From positions 1 through 64,000 of the forward strand of contig JAPLKB010000042.1 in NCBI GenBank assembly GCA_026388275.1: DNA of 64,000 bases, read 5' to 3'. Positions within the stretch are counted from its first letter, which is position 1. Each line of letters opens with the position of its first letter. Position numbers and translations under genes: made by a program. The stretch comes from Pseudomonadota bacterium. Lineage in GTDB: Bacteria; Desulfobacterota; Syntrophorhabdia; Syntrophorhabdales; Syntrophorhabdaceae. Under the pieces are notes generated by a model. It was not told the DNA's origin, searched no databases, and saw only the letters and a program-made list of their open reading frames with translations. Positions 1 through 9,723 of this stretch are shown in pieces.

Positions 1-574
1 GAACAGGGTTTTTATCCGGTTGTTTCACCGATACAATCTCCGGGGCTGTTTCAACCTGCTTTTCTATGAATGAGACTAAAACCCTCAGTTCATCAAGAAA
101 TGTCTGAATATCTGATTTCGCATACATCCCGGTCTTTTTCTCAAAGTATGATTTTGCATTTTGTAAGACAGCAACCTTCTTTTTAATAGGCATAGGTTTA
201 GATGTTGGTTTCGGTTTGGCTTTTTTGTATGCAGTAAGCATTTTCTCTAATTTAACATTAGTTACAGGTTTCTCCATTATTTCATCAAATATGGTAAAAA
301 AGTCAGGACTTCCAAGGTTAGCGGCAAAGAGATATCCCTGGGAAACAGGGAGTTTTCCACTGAAAATTACGTCCTGAATTTTAGGAACCAGTTTTAGAAG
401 TGATATCGTGCGGAATAAGGTAGGATAAGACTTTACAGAGATTTGAGAAATTGCATTCACAGTGAATGCAATTTCCTTCGATACGTCTTCGGGTCTCCTT
501 TGGATATTCACCAACTCACTCATCACCCCATCCAGATTGTACCCTTTGTCAGGATATTTTGCCTGAAGAACCAG
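1..574 (-). pseudogene. ParB-like partition protein, 5'-truncated fragment running off the window
   Basis: Translating the minus strand gives an open frame from about 574 to the window edge. It contains a stretch resembling the helix-turn-helix part of ParB/KorB proteins: LFRTISLLKLVPKIQDVIFS followed by GKLPVSQGYLFAANL, then a lysine/proline-rich linker. The frame is closed upstream by a TAA at 605-607, so the N-terminal ParB nuclease-like domain is absent, and the first ATG in frame (about 523) lies inside the conserved region. The 3' end is beyond the window. I infer a decayed, 5'-truncated copy; a short functional form starting at 523 cannot be excluded. A perfect palindrome (447-475) sits inside the frame. 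Confidence 0.45.
447..475. repeat. Perfect 13-3-13 palindrome
   Basis: Arms gaaattgcattca and tgaatgcaatttc around a CAG centre. It lies in frame inside the ParB-like fragment. The inner arm matches the palindrome at 56279-56303, and the 13-3-13 geometry matches the one at 46929-46957. Confidence 0.8.
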
Positions 575-607
575 AGGGGGGAGGGGGCGAATTCGCCCTT
601 CGCCTTA

Positions 608-958
608 CTATTCGTATTCCTTGGGAACCGCACAGATCAGAATAAGCGGTTTGTCTTTTGATTTATTCATGTACTGATGAATTTCTCCTGGCATAACAAG
701 AACAAAATCACCTTTTTTTACGGGCTTTTCTTCTTTGCCTTCAATTACAACAGCGCCCTTCCCTTCGATGACATAATTAAGATGTTCAGATGGATGCTGG
801 TGATAGGGAGTATGCCCATCAGGTTCAATCGTAAAAACCCGGAAGACAAAATTCGGTGAACCGTCCTGTTTAGATATGGGGATTTGCTTATAGGCATTAT
901 GTGCACCTTCCATGACAAGCTTAATTTTCTCCGTTTCTGCGAGATTGGTAATTTTCAT
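608..958 (-). CDS. Small single-domain cupin protein
   Basis: A 116-residue protein that is essentially one cupin beta-barrel. The first cupin motif is visible as HTPYHQHPSEHLNYVIEGKG, with the histidines and glutamate that usually hold a metal, and the second as the PGEIHQYMN segment. Small cupins of this type are metal-binding enzymes or ligand sensors, and the substrate cannot be told from sequence. The start is supported by a purine-rich AAGGAGG sequence just upstream. It is transcribed away from a fold-back repeat (1008-1158) and ends next to the ParB-like fragment. There is no clear functional partner. Confidence 0.8.
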   Translation of the reverse strand: MKITNLAETEKIKLVMEGAHNAYKQIPISKQDGSPNFVFRVFTIEPDGHTPYHQHPSEHLNYVIEGKGAVVIEGKEEKPVKKGDFVLVMPGEIHQYMNKSKDKPLILICAVPKEYE

Positions 959-1007
959 TTTTGTCCTCCTTGCAGGCAGTTTCTTTTATTTCTTATGGTT
1001 TCTTCTT

Positions 1008-1158
1008 GGTCGGTCAGCGGCATCTTCGGGAATGTCCATCTTTGGCGGTCTGCTTCGCCTTGCGATCCTCCAGCGTACATTCAGTACGATTACGGCCTGC
1101 AAGACTTACAGCCCATCCACATCTGCAAAATCCCCGACATGCCGCTGCCCACTCAACC
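1008..1158. repeat. Fold-back element, copy A
   Basis: About 151 bp whose two halves are imperfect reverse complements, from ggtcggtcagcggcat to atgccgctgcccactcaacc, centred on cgtacattcagtacg. A clearly homologous copy with the same outer arms lies at 62597-62746, and the central hairpin is shared with the elements at 33395 and 60759. It fills most of the gap between the cupin and the hydrogenase protease. The rest of 959-1361 contains a second hairpin (1157-1190) and no gene I can support. Confidence 0.75.
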
Positions 1159-1190
1159 AGGATTCATATATATGATTATGTGAATCCTGG
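1157..1190. repeat. Hairpin next to fold-back element A
   Basis: Inverted repeat ccaggattca / tgaatcctgg, followed by a tract (taaagaaggggg) also found after the equivalent hairpin at 62747-62776. It therefore belongs to the repeat unit rather than to a local gene. Confidence 0.6.
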
Positions 1191-1361
1191 ATAAAGAAGG
1201 GGGCAAATTTTTCCATTTTCATTTCTTTTCTCCCCTCTCCCTGTTTTCTCTTTGTAAAAGCTTGTACATATTCATTCTGCGAAACAGTTTTTCATGCAAT
1301 GGCAGCACCTGAATATTGCATGCTGTATTCTATTACAATTTTAACTGTTTGTTCAAAAAAT

Positions 1362-1832
1362 TTAATTCATCAGTCCCTGGTCTGTAATGATTTGATTGAC
1401 AAGGTCGGGAAGTGCCTTTTCTACTTCAGGGCTCAGGATTTCGCTGAAGGTTGTATTGTCTTTGATTTCAATAGCGTAGATTTCTATTTTTTCCGGCATT
1501 TCATAACCAAATTTATTGCCAAGTTCAACTGCTGTTCTTACATCAAGAAAATGTGGGCCGCAAGGGTATGTAATATCCCCCAGGTCTTCCAGGTCAATTT
1601 TATAAATCTCACCCGGTTTGCCGTCAGCGGTTTTTATTGAATCAACTATAATCACTTTTTTGTATCCCACCATGAGATCAAGAAGTCCAATGCCGCCCAG
1701 ACTTGCTTCAACTATGTCTATGCCGGACAATTCACGGCATTGCTTCGCAATCTCCCGGGCTGCCAGTATACCTGCACCGTCGTCGCTGAGTATAGTGTTA
1801 CCCAATCCTATTATCAGTGTCTTTTTTTTCAT
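1362..1832 (-). CDS. NiFe-hydrogenase maturation endopeptidase (HyaD/HycI/FrcD family)
   Basis: A 156-residue protease that trims the C-terminus of a NiFe-hydrogenase large subunit after nickel insertion. The family hallmarks are present: GLGNTILSDDGAG at the N-terminus (the acidic residue contacts nickel), a second acidic residue in IIVDSI, and the histidine in GPHFLDV. Length is normal for the family. It follows the hydrogenase large-subunit gene by about 80 bp on the same strand, so its substrate is almost certainly the product of 1911-3368, whose C-terminus extends past the last cysteine motif as expected for a processed precursor. Confidence 0.9.
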   Translation of the reverse strand: MKKKTLIIGLGNTILSDDGAGILAAREIAKQCRELSGIDIVEASLGGIGLLDLMVGYKKVIIVDSIKTADGKPGEIYKIDLEDLGDITYPCGPHFLDVRTAVELGNKFGYEMPEKIEIYAIEIKDNTTFSEILSPEVEKALPDLVNQIITDQGLMN

Positions 1833-1910
1833 TGTAATGATTACATCCGGTAATATTTGAATTCTTTACTGCCGGTTTAAAACGTCCGGCAGTAAAGACT
1901 GTTCAACCTT

Positions 1911-3368
1911 TTATCTCGAAATTGTCTTGATTATATTCCCCTCAGGGTCTCTGATATCAATTACCAAAGGCATCTTACCCGGCAATGTATGTGTTGCGCA
2001 TCCGAGACATGGATCATATGCTCTGAATGCCATTTCAGCCATATTGAGCATACCTTCCTTTACTTCGCCGCCTTTAATGAATGCCTGAGCAGCCTTTTTT
2101 ACAGACAGGCCGATAGGGGCCGCATTGTGCTGGGTGGCAACTATAAGGTTTACTTTCCTTATTAATCCATTGTCATCGGTTTCATAATCATGAATCAATA
2201 CGCCTCTGCATGCTTCAACACAACCTACACCTTTTCCTGTAAACTGAAAATTCATGTTGCGGATGTCTTTGCTGGTAAGCAAAGGATCGTCTGCGATATT
2301 CTGTAAATCTTCTGCTGCCTGGAGAGCTTCGATCAATCTCATCCAGTGATATGCCAGCGTATGGTGAGAAGGTTTACCCAGCGTTTCCACCATCTGTTCG
2401 TATTCTTTCTGCGCAAGAGGTGTTGCCATGCCTTCGCAAACATTGTACCTTGCAAGCGGACCGACACGGTAAAGGGAGGTATCATCGCCTTCGATAAGCC
2501 CCTTCCATCCAAGCTTCTTAAGGTGCGTCAATCTTATGTATGTCCATGGTTCAACCCATTCGCCGATATAATCAACATAGTCATTCGGGTGAAAAAAAGC
2601 TGTTTCATTTCCGGATGGATCGATTACTCTCAGCTTTCCTTCATAAAAGTTGACCTTCTTGGTATCATCTACAAGCGCCATATAGTATGTCTTCAAATTA
2701 TAGGCATCACTTAAGACAAGATCCAAATAACCCTTATTCTTGAGCACAGTATCTTTAAATAGCTGCATGGCAAACTGAGCAAATTCAACAGACAAATCTG
2801 CAGTCTTCCGTATAGTTTTTCTCTCTTCCTCTGTTATGCCCCTTGGAACACCTCCCGGTAGTCCGCCTTCGGGATGTGCGGGTTTGCTGGCAATAAGTTT
2901 TATGATCTCCCGCGTCTTTTTTCTTACTTCAATAACCTTTTTCCCTATATCCAGACCGACTTTATTGATTACTCCCAGGATATTCCTCTCTGCGGGGTTG
3001 GCATCAGGCCCTACTACAAAATCAGGACCGGCAAGGAAAAAGAAATGGATATAATGGTCCTCTATAAAATTAGCATTATACTGCAGTTTTCTCACAAGTT
3101 TTGCCGTAGGGGTGGGGGCTACGCCGTAAATATAATCAAGGGCCTTAGTGGATGCCATATTATGGGGTGTAGGACAGACGCCGCATATATTCGGCACTAT
3201 CCTCGGCATCTCCTCGGCAGGTCTTCCGATACAGAATCTTTCAAAACCTCTTAACTCTGTTACCTGGAAATATGCATCTGCAACATCCCCGTTGTCGTTA
3301 AGAAAAATATCTATCTTACCGTGTCCTTCTAATCTTGTTACCGGATTTATCGTTATCTTATTAGCCAT
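1911..3368 (-). CDS. mvhA: NiFe hydrogenase large subunit, Mvh/group 3c-like
   Basis: A 485-residue catalytic subunit of a cytoplasmic NiFe hydrogenase. The two active-site cysteine pairs are visible: NICGVCPTPHN near residue 60 and DPCLGCATHT close to the C-terminus. About 20 residues follow the second motif, which is the extension removed by the maturation protease. No signal peptide or membrane anchor is seen in it or in its partner. Together with the small subunit (3378-4364) and the MvhD-containing fusion (4361-6544) it forms a three-gene operon like MvhAGD of methanogens. Inferred role: H2 oxidation or H2 production coupled to flavin-based electron transfer. Symbol by family similarity. 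Confidence 0.9.
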   Translation of the reverse strand: MANKITINPVTRLEGHGKIDIFLNDNGDVADAYFQVTELRGFERFCIGRPAEEMPRIVPNICGVCPTPHNMASTKALDYIYGVAPTPTAKLVRKLQYNANFIEDHYIHFFFLAGPDFVVGPDANPAERNILGVINKVGLDIGKKVIEVRKKTREIIKLIASKPAHPEGGLPGGVPRGITEEERKTIRKTADLSVEFAQFAMQLFKDTVLKNKGYLDLVLSDAYNLKTYYMALVDDTKKVNFYEGKLRVIDPSGNETAFFHPNDYVDYIGEWVEPWTYIRLTHLKKLGWKGLIEGDDTSLYRVGPLARYNVCEGMATPLAQKEYEQMVETLGKPSHHTLAYHWMRLIEALQAAEDLQNIADDPLLTSKDIRNMNFQFTGKGVGCVEACRGVLIHDYETDDNGLIRKVNLIVATQHNAAPIGLSVKKAAQAFIKGGEVKEGMLNMAEMAFRAYDPCLGCATHTLPGKMPLVIDIRDPEGNIIKTISR

Positions 3369-3377
3369 TTTTGCACC

Positions 3378-4364
3378 TCATGATTTCTTTGATGCATCTC
3401 TTCTCTTTTTCAAGAGAGAAGATGCAGTTGTGAAACGGTAGAAATAACCGGTAGGATCGTCCAGGCTTTCAGTGAGCTTCTTCCTGTCTTCCTCCGTATC
3501 TGCTTCTATTATTGAAGCAAAGGCCGAGAGATATTTTGCGCCCATGTCTGCAATACCTTCAACAGGTCCAAAACAACCTCTGCAAGGGATGTTTGTTTTT
3601 ATGCAGGTTTCCCCGCATCCCGACCGCGTTGCAGGCCCTGTACAGACTACCCCCTGAGCAAGAAAGCATTTTTCAGGGTCGGCTTCAATTTCATGTATCC
3701 TCTTGATCTGAGATATGGCAAGGCGATCAGGTTTTGTTTTGTTCCTTTCGCAAAGATCACATAATGCCCTTTCAGGTGCCAGAGTTGAGCCCTTCGGCGG
3801 CAGATCCCCTGCTATCGCAGCGCTTACTGCATTATATATCAGGTTTGGCGGCGGTGGACATCCGGGAAGATAATAATCAACATCTATTATCTGATTCAAT
3901 GGATACACCTGTGTGTAAAATTCCGGGAGTGTTAATTCATAACCGGTCGTGTTTGAAACAGGCTGTGGAACATTGTGTTTGGGGTTAACAATTGTCGGTG
4001 CATCTTCATAAACCCACTGAAAGATATCTTCCTTACTCCTTAAGTTTGCCATGCCGGGCGTTCCTCCAAAACATGCACAGGCGCCGAAGGAAAGTATAAG
4101 CTTGGATTTCTTTCTCAAAAGGTGGGCCATTTCCTCATGTTCCGAGTTTCTTACCGAGCCGTTTATGATGCTCAAAGTGATTTCTTTATCTTCCATTGCC
4201 TCGATATGATGATATTTAAAGTCGAGCGCAACAGGCCAGAGGACTAAATCAAAGGCGTTTGTCACCTTGAGGATATCTTCATTCAGGTCAACGATAGCCT
4301 CATCGCATCCGCCGCATCCGCCGAACCAACATATCGCTAATTTAGGTTTATCTGCCATTTTCAT
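3378..4364 (-). CDS. mvhG: NiFe hydrogenase small subunit, MvhG-like
   Basis: A 328-residue Fe-S subunit. The N-terminus carries the proximal-cluster motif CWFGGCGGCDE. The C-terminal third is rich in cysteines (CDLCERNK, then CFLAQGVVCTG, GCGETC and PCRGCFGP), consistent with three [4Fe-4S] clusters that pass electrons from the active site to the MvhD domain of the neighbouring fusion protein. There is no twin-arginine signal, so the enzyme is cytoplasmic. The gene overlaps the upstream fusion gene by 4 nt and is separated from mvhA by 9 nt, indicating translational coupling. Confidence 0.9.
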   Translation of the reverse strand: MKMADKPKLAICWFGGCGGCDEAIVDLNEDILKVTNAFDLVLWPVALDFKYHHIEAMEDKEITLSIINGSVRNSEHEEMAHLLRKKSKLILSFGACACFGGTPGMANLRSKEDIFQWVYEDAPTIVNPKHNVPQPVSNTTGYELTLPEFYTQVYPLNQIIDVDYYLPGCPPPPNLIYNAVSAAIAGDLPPKGSTLAPERALCDLCERNKTKPDRLAISQIKRIHEIEADPEKCFLAQGVVCTGPATRSGCGETCIKTNIPCRGCFGPVEGIADMGAKYLSAFASIIEADTEEDRKKLTESLDDPTGYFYRFTTASSLLKKRRDASKKS

Positions 4365-6544
4365 CCTCCTACACTTGTTTTCGGTCCAAGACCTTCTATT
4401 CTGTCTGCCATGCCGCGCACAATACCCAGCACTCTTTCCGCCTGCGGGTCAATGCCGGTAATTACCTCCAGTCTTTCCTTTTCAATACCGAAAGATTCCA
4501 ATATTGAGTGGAGAAGATAAATCCTCTTTTTTGCTTCCTGGTTCCCGTCCTGGAAATGACAGTCACCGTCAGGGCATCCAAGAAGGAGAACACCGTCAGC
4601 ACCTTTGTTAAAGGCATTGAGTATATCGGTTGCATCAACTTTTCCGATACATACAACAGGTATCATTTTGTTTATCTTTTCCATTTTTTCCTGATCAAAG
4701 GTGTATCCCCAGCCGAATTTGCAATAAAAGCAGACGACACCGGACTCGTAATCAGCCTTCTGCTTCTCAATAGAAACATCGGGTACAAGGCTTCTTGCCC
4801 CTGATGGACATGCTGACACACACATGCCGCAAGCCTTGCAAAGAACAGGGTCAGTATAAGAGATCCTCTTTGTTCCTATCACCCTGCCTTCAAAAAACTG
4901 CTCTGTCTCAGTCAGGTGAGCAGTGTTGTAGTTGCAGGCTGCTACACAGATACCGCAGCCGCTGCAAAGATTTTCTTCTATTTTTACGGCAGGCAGTTCA
5001 GGCTGTATGCCTGTCGATACGCAGGCCTTACAGGAAATGCAGGGACCGCATTCGAGACATCTGCGCGCCTCTTTGATTGCCTCGTCAATGGTAAATCCTT
5101 TCTCGAAAACATCAAAATTCATACGTTTGTCCGGAGAGGTCCATTTCGCTGCCGGTTCAGGCTTATAGGTTGCACGCAGTGGGGCTTCACTCCCTTCATA
5201 CCTTACTATCCAGCGCTGCAGCCCGAGGCCCCTCAGATATTTATCAATAGAATCTGCCGCCTGCCTGCCTTCAGCCATTGCGTCCACCATAAAACCAACC
5301 CTTCTGACATCTCCGCCAAGAAATACTTCTTTTTTCAGCAAGCTCTGGTGAGTTACAGGGTCAACAGCAAGCCTGCCGTTTTCATCAAAGAGACCGGCTG
5401 ACTGAAGGAATGACCTGTCCCATGCCTGTCCTATGGTAATCAGAAGCACGTCTCCTTCAATCTCCATACTGTCCGATGTATCAAATTTGGGATTAAAGCC
5501 CTTTTCATCAAAGACACTTGTACATTTCGGACAGTCCACCTTTGTAAATTTACCGTTTTCTCCTACCACCTTTTTGACACCCCTTGAATAGACTATCCTG
5601 ATGCCTTCCTGATGGGCGCCTTCTATCTCTTCAGCGTCTGCCGGAATACCGTCTTTGTGCTTTTTATCCCAGGTCTCAAGACAGACCATTGTTACCTTTC
5701 CACCCATTCTGTATGCAGTTCTTGCAGCGTCAAAAGCAACATTGCCTCCGCCTATTACAATAACTCTCTTATCTTTATAGTAATCTGATGGAAGCTCGTT
5801 TTTCCCTGCCTGATCAAGAAAGGTGAGGCCGTAATCCACATTTTCCAGTCCCTGCCAATCCACAGGTTTTATGCCGAGGGTAAGCGGACGCGGGTATGGT
5901 GTCCCTGTGGCAATGAAAAAGGCTTTAAATCCCTTTTCTTTTAATTGAGCAACCGGATCACTCCCGTCCAGTTTAATCTTTTCAACATTAATCCCGCCGA
6001 TTCTTACAAGGTTGTCTACGGCAGCATCAAGGACATTCTCAGGCAAGCGGTATTTCGGAATGTACCTTACCGCACCGCCCAATTTCGGATTGTTATCGAA
6101 GATTGTTACATCATAACCTTTCTTACCTAATTCCCAGGCACAGAGCAAACCTCCTGGACCACCGCCAACAATAGCAACCTTGGCTTTTTTGCTGTCAATG
6201 TTTACAGATGGTTTTTCAGGCAGATATGGTGTGTAGTAATCGGAAAGAAATCTCTTCAGCAATCTCCTTTTAATTGATCCGCCCTTTGTTTTGTAATTAC
6301 ATTCCCGTTCGCAGATGCCGCATATGTATCCGCATACGGTAAATAAAGGGTTTCTGTCATACAGATAGTCCCCGATCTGGATCACTCCTTCACGTGCTTT
6401 TTCCGGATCATCAGGCAGAAGAGAGATCATTACATTTGTTCTCTGTATGCCCTCTTTAATGGGACATTTGACCTGACAAGGGGGGAGAACCTGTTTTACT
6501 GCGGCTTCAACCCGTGCTTCTTCATCATTCCTCAACTGCCACAT
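4361..6544 (-). CDS. GltD-like flavoprotein fused to ferredoxin and MvhD domains
   Basis: A 727-residue three-part fusion. Residues about 1-470 resemble the small subunit of glutamate synthase/NfnB: an N-terminal cysteine set (PPCQVKCPIKEG, CGYICGICERECN) for [4Fe-4S] clusters, an FAD fold (AIVGGGPGGLLCAWELGKKG) and a second nucleotide fold (VIGGGNVAFDAAR). Residues about 510-600 hold several ferredoxin-type clusters (CLECGPCISCKAC, CSGCGICVAAC, CKACGMCVSACP). The last 130 residues are an MvhD domain (VVCFYCKFGWGYTF, GCPDGDCHFQDGN) that docks the hydrogenase. First gene of the hydrogenase operon. Inferred role: links H2 to NAD(P)H and ferredoxin, perhaps by bifurcation. In methanogens MvhD meets HdrA; here a GltD-type flavoprotein takes that place. 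Confidence 0.85.
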   Translation of the reverse strand: MWQLRNDEEARVEAAVKQVLPPCQVKCPIKEGIQRTNVMISLLPDDPEKAREGVIQIGDYLYDRNPLFTVCGYICGICERECNYKTKGGSIKRRLLKRFLSDYYTPYLPEKPSVNIDSKKAKVAIVGGGPGGLLCAWELGKKGYDVTIFDNNPKLGGAVRYIPKYRLPENVLDAAVDNLVRIGGINVEKIKLDGSDPVAQLKEKGFKAFFIATGTPYPRPLTLGIKPVDWQGLENVDYGLTFLDQAGKNELPSDYYKDKRVIVIGGGNVAFDAARTAYRMGGKVTMVCLETWDKKHKDGIPADAEEIEGAHQEGIRIVYSRGVKKVVGENGKFTKVDCPKCTSVFDEKGFNPKFDTSDSMEIEGDVLLITIGQAWDRSFLQSAGLFDENGRLAVDPVTHQSLLKKEVFLGGDVRRVGFMVDAMAEGRQAADSIDKYLRGLGLQRWIVRYEGSEAPLRATYKPEPAAKWTSPDKRMNFDVFEKGFTIDEAIKEARRCLECGPCISCKACVSTGIQPELPAVKIEENLCSGCGICVAACNYNTAHLTETEQFFEGRVIGTKRISYTDPVLCKACGMCVSACPSGARSLVPDVSIEKQKADYESGVVCFYCKFGWGYTFDQEKMEKINKMIPVVCIGKVDATDILNAFNKGADGVLLLGCPDGDCHFQDGNQEAKKRIYLLHSILESFGIEKERLEVITGIDPQAERVLGIVRGMADRIEGLGPKTSVGG

Positions 6545-7009
6545 GGTCGTTTACCTCCTTTACTTTTGGTTGTTTGATTTGAAATGAACATTTATAACTG
6601 AAGTAAAAACAGGACGTAGGTTTAAACGGCTGCGCATATGAAAAAAATAACAATCGGTTATAATTACCATAAAAGTCGTCTATTGCTGGCAATGATATTA
6701 GTTTATTTTTAATTTGATGTCAATATGTATTAAATTCATATTTTTTTGCAAGATGCCAATAATGATATTCACTATTATAAACAATAAAACGCTATCAATA
6801 ATAATAAAAATTAATATTATACGCTAAATTATCTATGATAATTGGAATATGTTCACTATAATGAATGTGAATTATTTCATTTGACATTTTAATTTGTATA
6901 TGGCAGAAAAATACCAAATATTTAATGATATTTTTGCATTAAGTTTAACCAAATTTGATTTCTGTTTAATTTTTTTGTGATCAATTAAAAGCAAAAAGGA
7001 GTACTTAAT
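6545..7009. other. AT-rich divergent intergenic region between hydrogenase and formate dehydrogenase operons
   Basis: 465 bp, very AT-rich, between two divergently transcribed redox operons, so it should hold both promoters and their control sites. I see partial dyads around 6770-6880 (attcactatt, gttcactataatgaatgtgaa) but no unambiguous sigma-70 or sigma-54 promoter. The formate dehydrogenase start at 7010 is preceded by a good AAAAGGAG ribosome site. Confidence 0.5.
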
Positions 7010-9709
7010 ATGGATGAAATAAAATTGTCATTCAACGGACGTGAAGTAAACGCCAGGAAAGGGCAGACAATTCTTGAAGCAGCCCTTATGAACGGAGTTG
7101 ACATCCCTTATCTTTGTTATCATCCAAGAGTAAGCAAGACAGGTGCATGTCGAATGTGTATTGTTAAAGTAAATGATGTGATGCTTAAAACGGCCTGTAC
7201 AGAACCTGTCATGGAAGGCATAAAGGTTGTTACGGAAGACGAGGAGATCATACAAATAAGAAGGGGTATTCTGGAATTGCTCCTTGCAGAAGGGGACCAC
7301 AACTGTCTTTACTGTGATGCAAATGGTGAGTGTGAGCTACAGGCTCTTGTTTATAAATACGATATACAGCAGACTGCTTACGAATATCCGAAACGTGCAA
7401 GGGAAATAGACTACGAATCAAGTGAAGGCTTAAAGAGAAATGAAAACAGGTGTGTTTTATGCGGGAGATGTGTAAAAGCCTGTAAAGAAATTCAACTTTC
7501 CAATGTATGGGATTTTACCGATAGAGGAAGTCACACCCATCTTACATCAGGTCTTTTTGAAAAGATCGGCGACTCAGAATGCGTGAAGTGTGGAACGTGT
7601 GTCCAGTTGTGTCCCACAGGAGCCCTTTCATTTCAGACAGTTCTTGGCAAAGGCCATGCATGGGAACTTACAAAAGAGTCAAGCATCTGCATATATTGCG
7701 GGGTAGGCTGCAAAATAGATTTCTATAAAAACAAGGAAGGTCTGCTGGTTAAGACCATGGGGAACGAGGACGGCCCGAACAAGGGGCATTTGTGCGTAAA
7801 GGGGAGGTTCGGATTTGACTTTGTCCAGAGCCCCAAACGGCTTACAAAACCGCTTATAAAGAAAAATGGCAAGCTTGAAGAAGCAAGCTGGGACGAAGCC
7901 CTTGACCTGGTTGCAAGCAAATTCACTGAAATAAAAGAAAAGAGTGGCCCCGATTCTCTTGCAGCATTGTCATCTGCGAAATGTACGAATGAAGAAAATT
8001 ATCTTATGCAAAAATTCATGAGGGCAATGATAGGTACGAATAATGTAGACCACTGCGCCCGGCTCTGACACAGTTCCACCGTCGCCGGTCTGGCGGCAGT
8101 GTTCGGTTCAGGAGCGATGACAAACTCTATCCGTGAAACACCACTTTCCGAAGGATTTCTTGTGATAGGATCAAACACAACAGAAAACCATCCTGTTCTT
8201 GGTTCAATGATAAAAAAAGAAGTAATCAATCAAGGCAAAAAACTGATTGTAGCTGATCCTCGTAGGATTGAGCTTTCAAGATATGCAGATTATTATTTTC
8301 AAATCAAGCCGGGTACGAATATAGCTATTCTTAACGGTTTTATGCACGTGTTAATTAAGGAAGAGCTTTTTGATAAGGAATTTATTGAAACACGTTGCGA
8401 AGGTTTTGACGCAATGGCTGCAGCGCTTGAGAAATATACCCCGGAATATGTTGCAGAGATTTGCGGGATTGATAATCCAGAAGATATTGTAAGTGCTGCT
8501 CATCTTATGGCTAATTTAAAACCTATGGCCCTTTATTATTCCATGGGCATTACCCAGTTCATCTCAGGTGTCAATGGCGTAAAGTCTACGGCAAACCTCC
8601 AGATGTTGCTCGGCAACATGGGTGTTCCAGGCGGAGGAGTCAATCCGCTACGCGGACAGAACAATGTTCAGGGTGCATGTGATATGGGCGCTCTCAATGC
8701 GGTGTATCCGGCATATCAACCTGTTGCCAATGAAGATAATAAGGCGAAATTTGAAAATTTCTGGGATGCGACAGGTTTATCTCTCAAACCAGGGCTGACA
8801 ATTGTGGAAATGTTTAACGCTGCTATAGAAGGAAATCTGAAGGCTGTTTACCTCATGGGCGAAAACCCCATCATGTCCGACCCGAATCAGCACCATGTTA
8901 TAGAGGCCATTGAATCGCTTGAGTTCTTTGTTGTCCAGGATATTTTTCTTACTGAAACCGCTCAATACGCTGATGTGGTATTCCCGGCATGTGCTTTTAT
9001 TGAAAAAGAGGGTACGGCAAGCAACACAGAAAGAAGGGTGCAGCCTATGCACAAGGTACTTCCGCCGCCAGGAGATGCAAAGGACGATTGGTGGATTATT
9101 ACACAGTTGGCAAACCGAATGGGCGCCAAATGGAACTATTTAAAAGCAGAGGACATTTTTGAGGAGATCAGAAAGGTAACGCCTTCTTATGCCGGAATCA
9201 CATATGAAAGAATCGAAAAGGAACTGATACAATGGCCGTGTCCTACTGTTGAACATCCTGGAACGCAGTTTCTCCATAAAGATAAATTTTCACGAGGGCT
9301 GGGCCTTTTCACAGCTATTGATTATACACCCCCTGCAGAAGAAACCGATCCGGAATATCCTGTGATACTAACCACCGGCCGTTTACTTGAACATTTCCAC
9401 ACAGGCACAATGACGAGGAACTCAAGAATACTTGATGAAATAGTACCGGAAGGGTTTGTTGAGATGAACCCTAATGATGCAGAAAACTATAATATTACAG
9501 ACGGCGAGATCATTTCAGTCTCTTCAAGACGCGGCAGCATAAGGATAAAGGCAAAGGTGACAGGAAAAATAAAGCCGAATACTGTTTTTATCCCCTTTCA
9601 CTTCTATGAAGCAGCTGCGAATAAGTTAACCATAGACGCCCTTGATCCTACCTGCAAGATACCGGAATATAAGGTATGTGCATGCAAGATTGAAAAAATA
9701 TACATGTAA
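7010..9709 (+). CDS. fdhA: Selenocysteine-containing formate dehydrogenase, catalytic subunit with NuoG-like N-terminus
   Basis: One 899-residue selenoprotein read through an in-frame TGA at 8066-8068 (residue 353). The context DHCARL-Sec-HSSTVAGLA is the formate dehydrogenase active-site signature, and the frame is unbroken on both sides. Domain order: NuoG-like [2Fe-2S] (CYHPRVSKTGACRMC), His/Cys cluster (HNCLYCDANGEC), two ferredoxin clusters (CVLCGRCVKAC, CVKCGTCVQLCP), the molybdopterin Fe-S site (CIYCGVGC...LCVKGR), bis-MGD catalytic domains and a C-terminal pterin-binding domain. It oxidises formate or reduces CO2. Cytoplasmic, with no TAT signal. It forms an operon with the NuoE-NuoF fusion and FocA. 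Strong ribosome site AAAAGGAG. Confidence 0.95.
8066..8110 (+). promoter_or_regulatory. Bacterial SECIS element directing selenocysteine at UGA 8066-8068
   Basis: Immediately 3' of the TGA the RNA can fold with a stem around the loop GGUCU (core GCCGGUCUGGC): nine paired positions with one mismatch (accgtcgcc against ggcggcagt). An apical GGUCU loop is also what I remember of E. coli fdhF. It should be bound by SelB. No sel genes are in this window. Confidence 0.85.
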
Positions 9710-9723
9710 AGGCGGTGATAGAG

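Noticed and set aside
589-600. gaattcgccctt, identical to the junction of a common PCR-cloning vector
   Set aside because: Only 12 bases match and no other vector sequence adjoins it; the flanks read as genomic DNA. It is more simply part of the GC-rich inverted repeat ggcgaattcgcc.
8066-8068. In-frame TGA splitting the formate dehydrogenase gene, as if it were a nonsense mutation
   Set aside because: The flanking residues are the selenocysteine active-site motif of formate dehydrogenases, the frame is unchanged, and a SECIS hairpin follows, so it is read as one selenoprotein.
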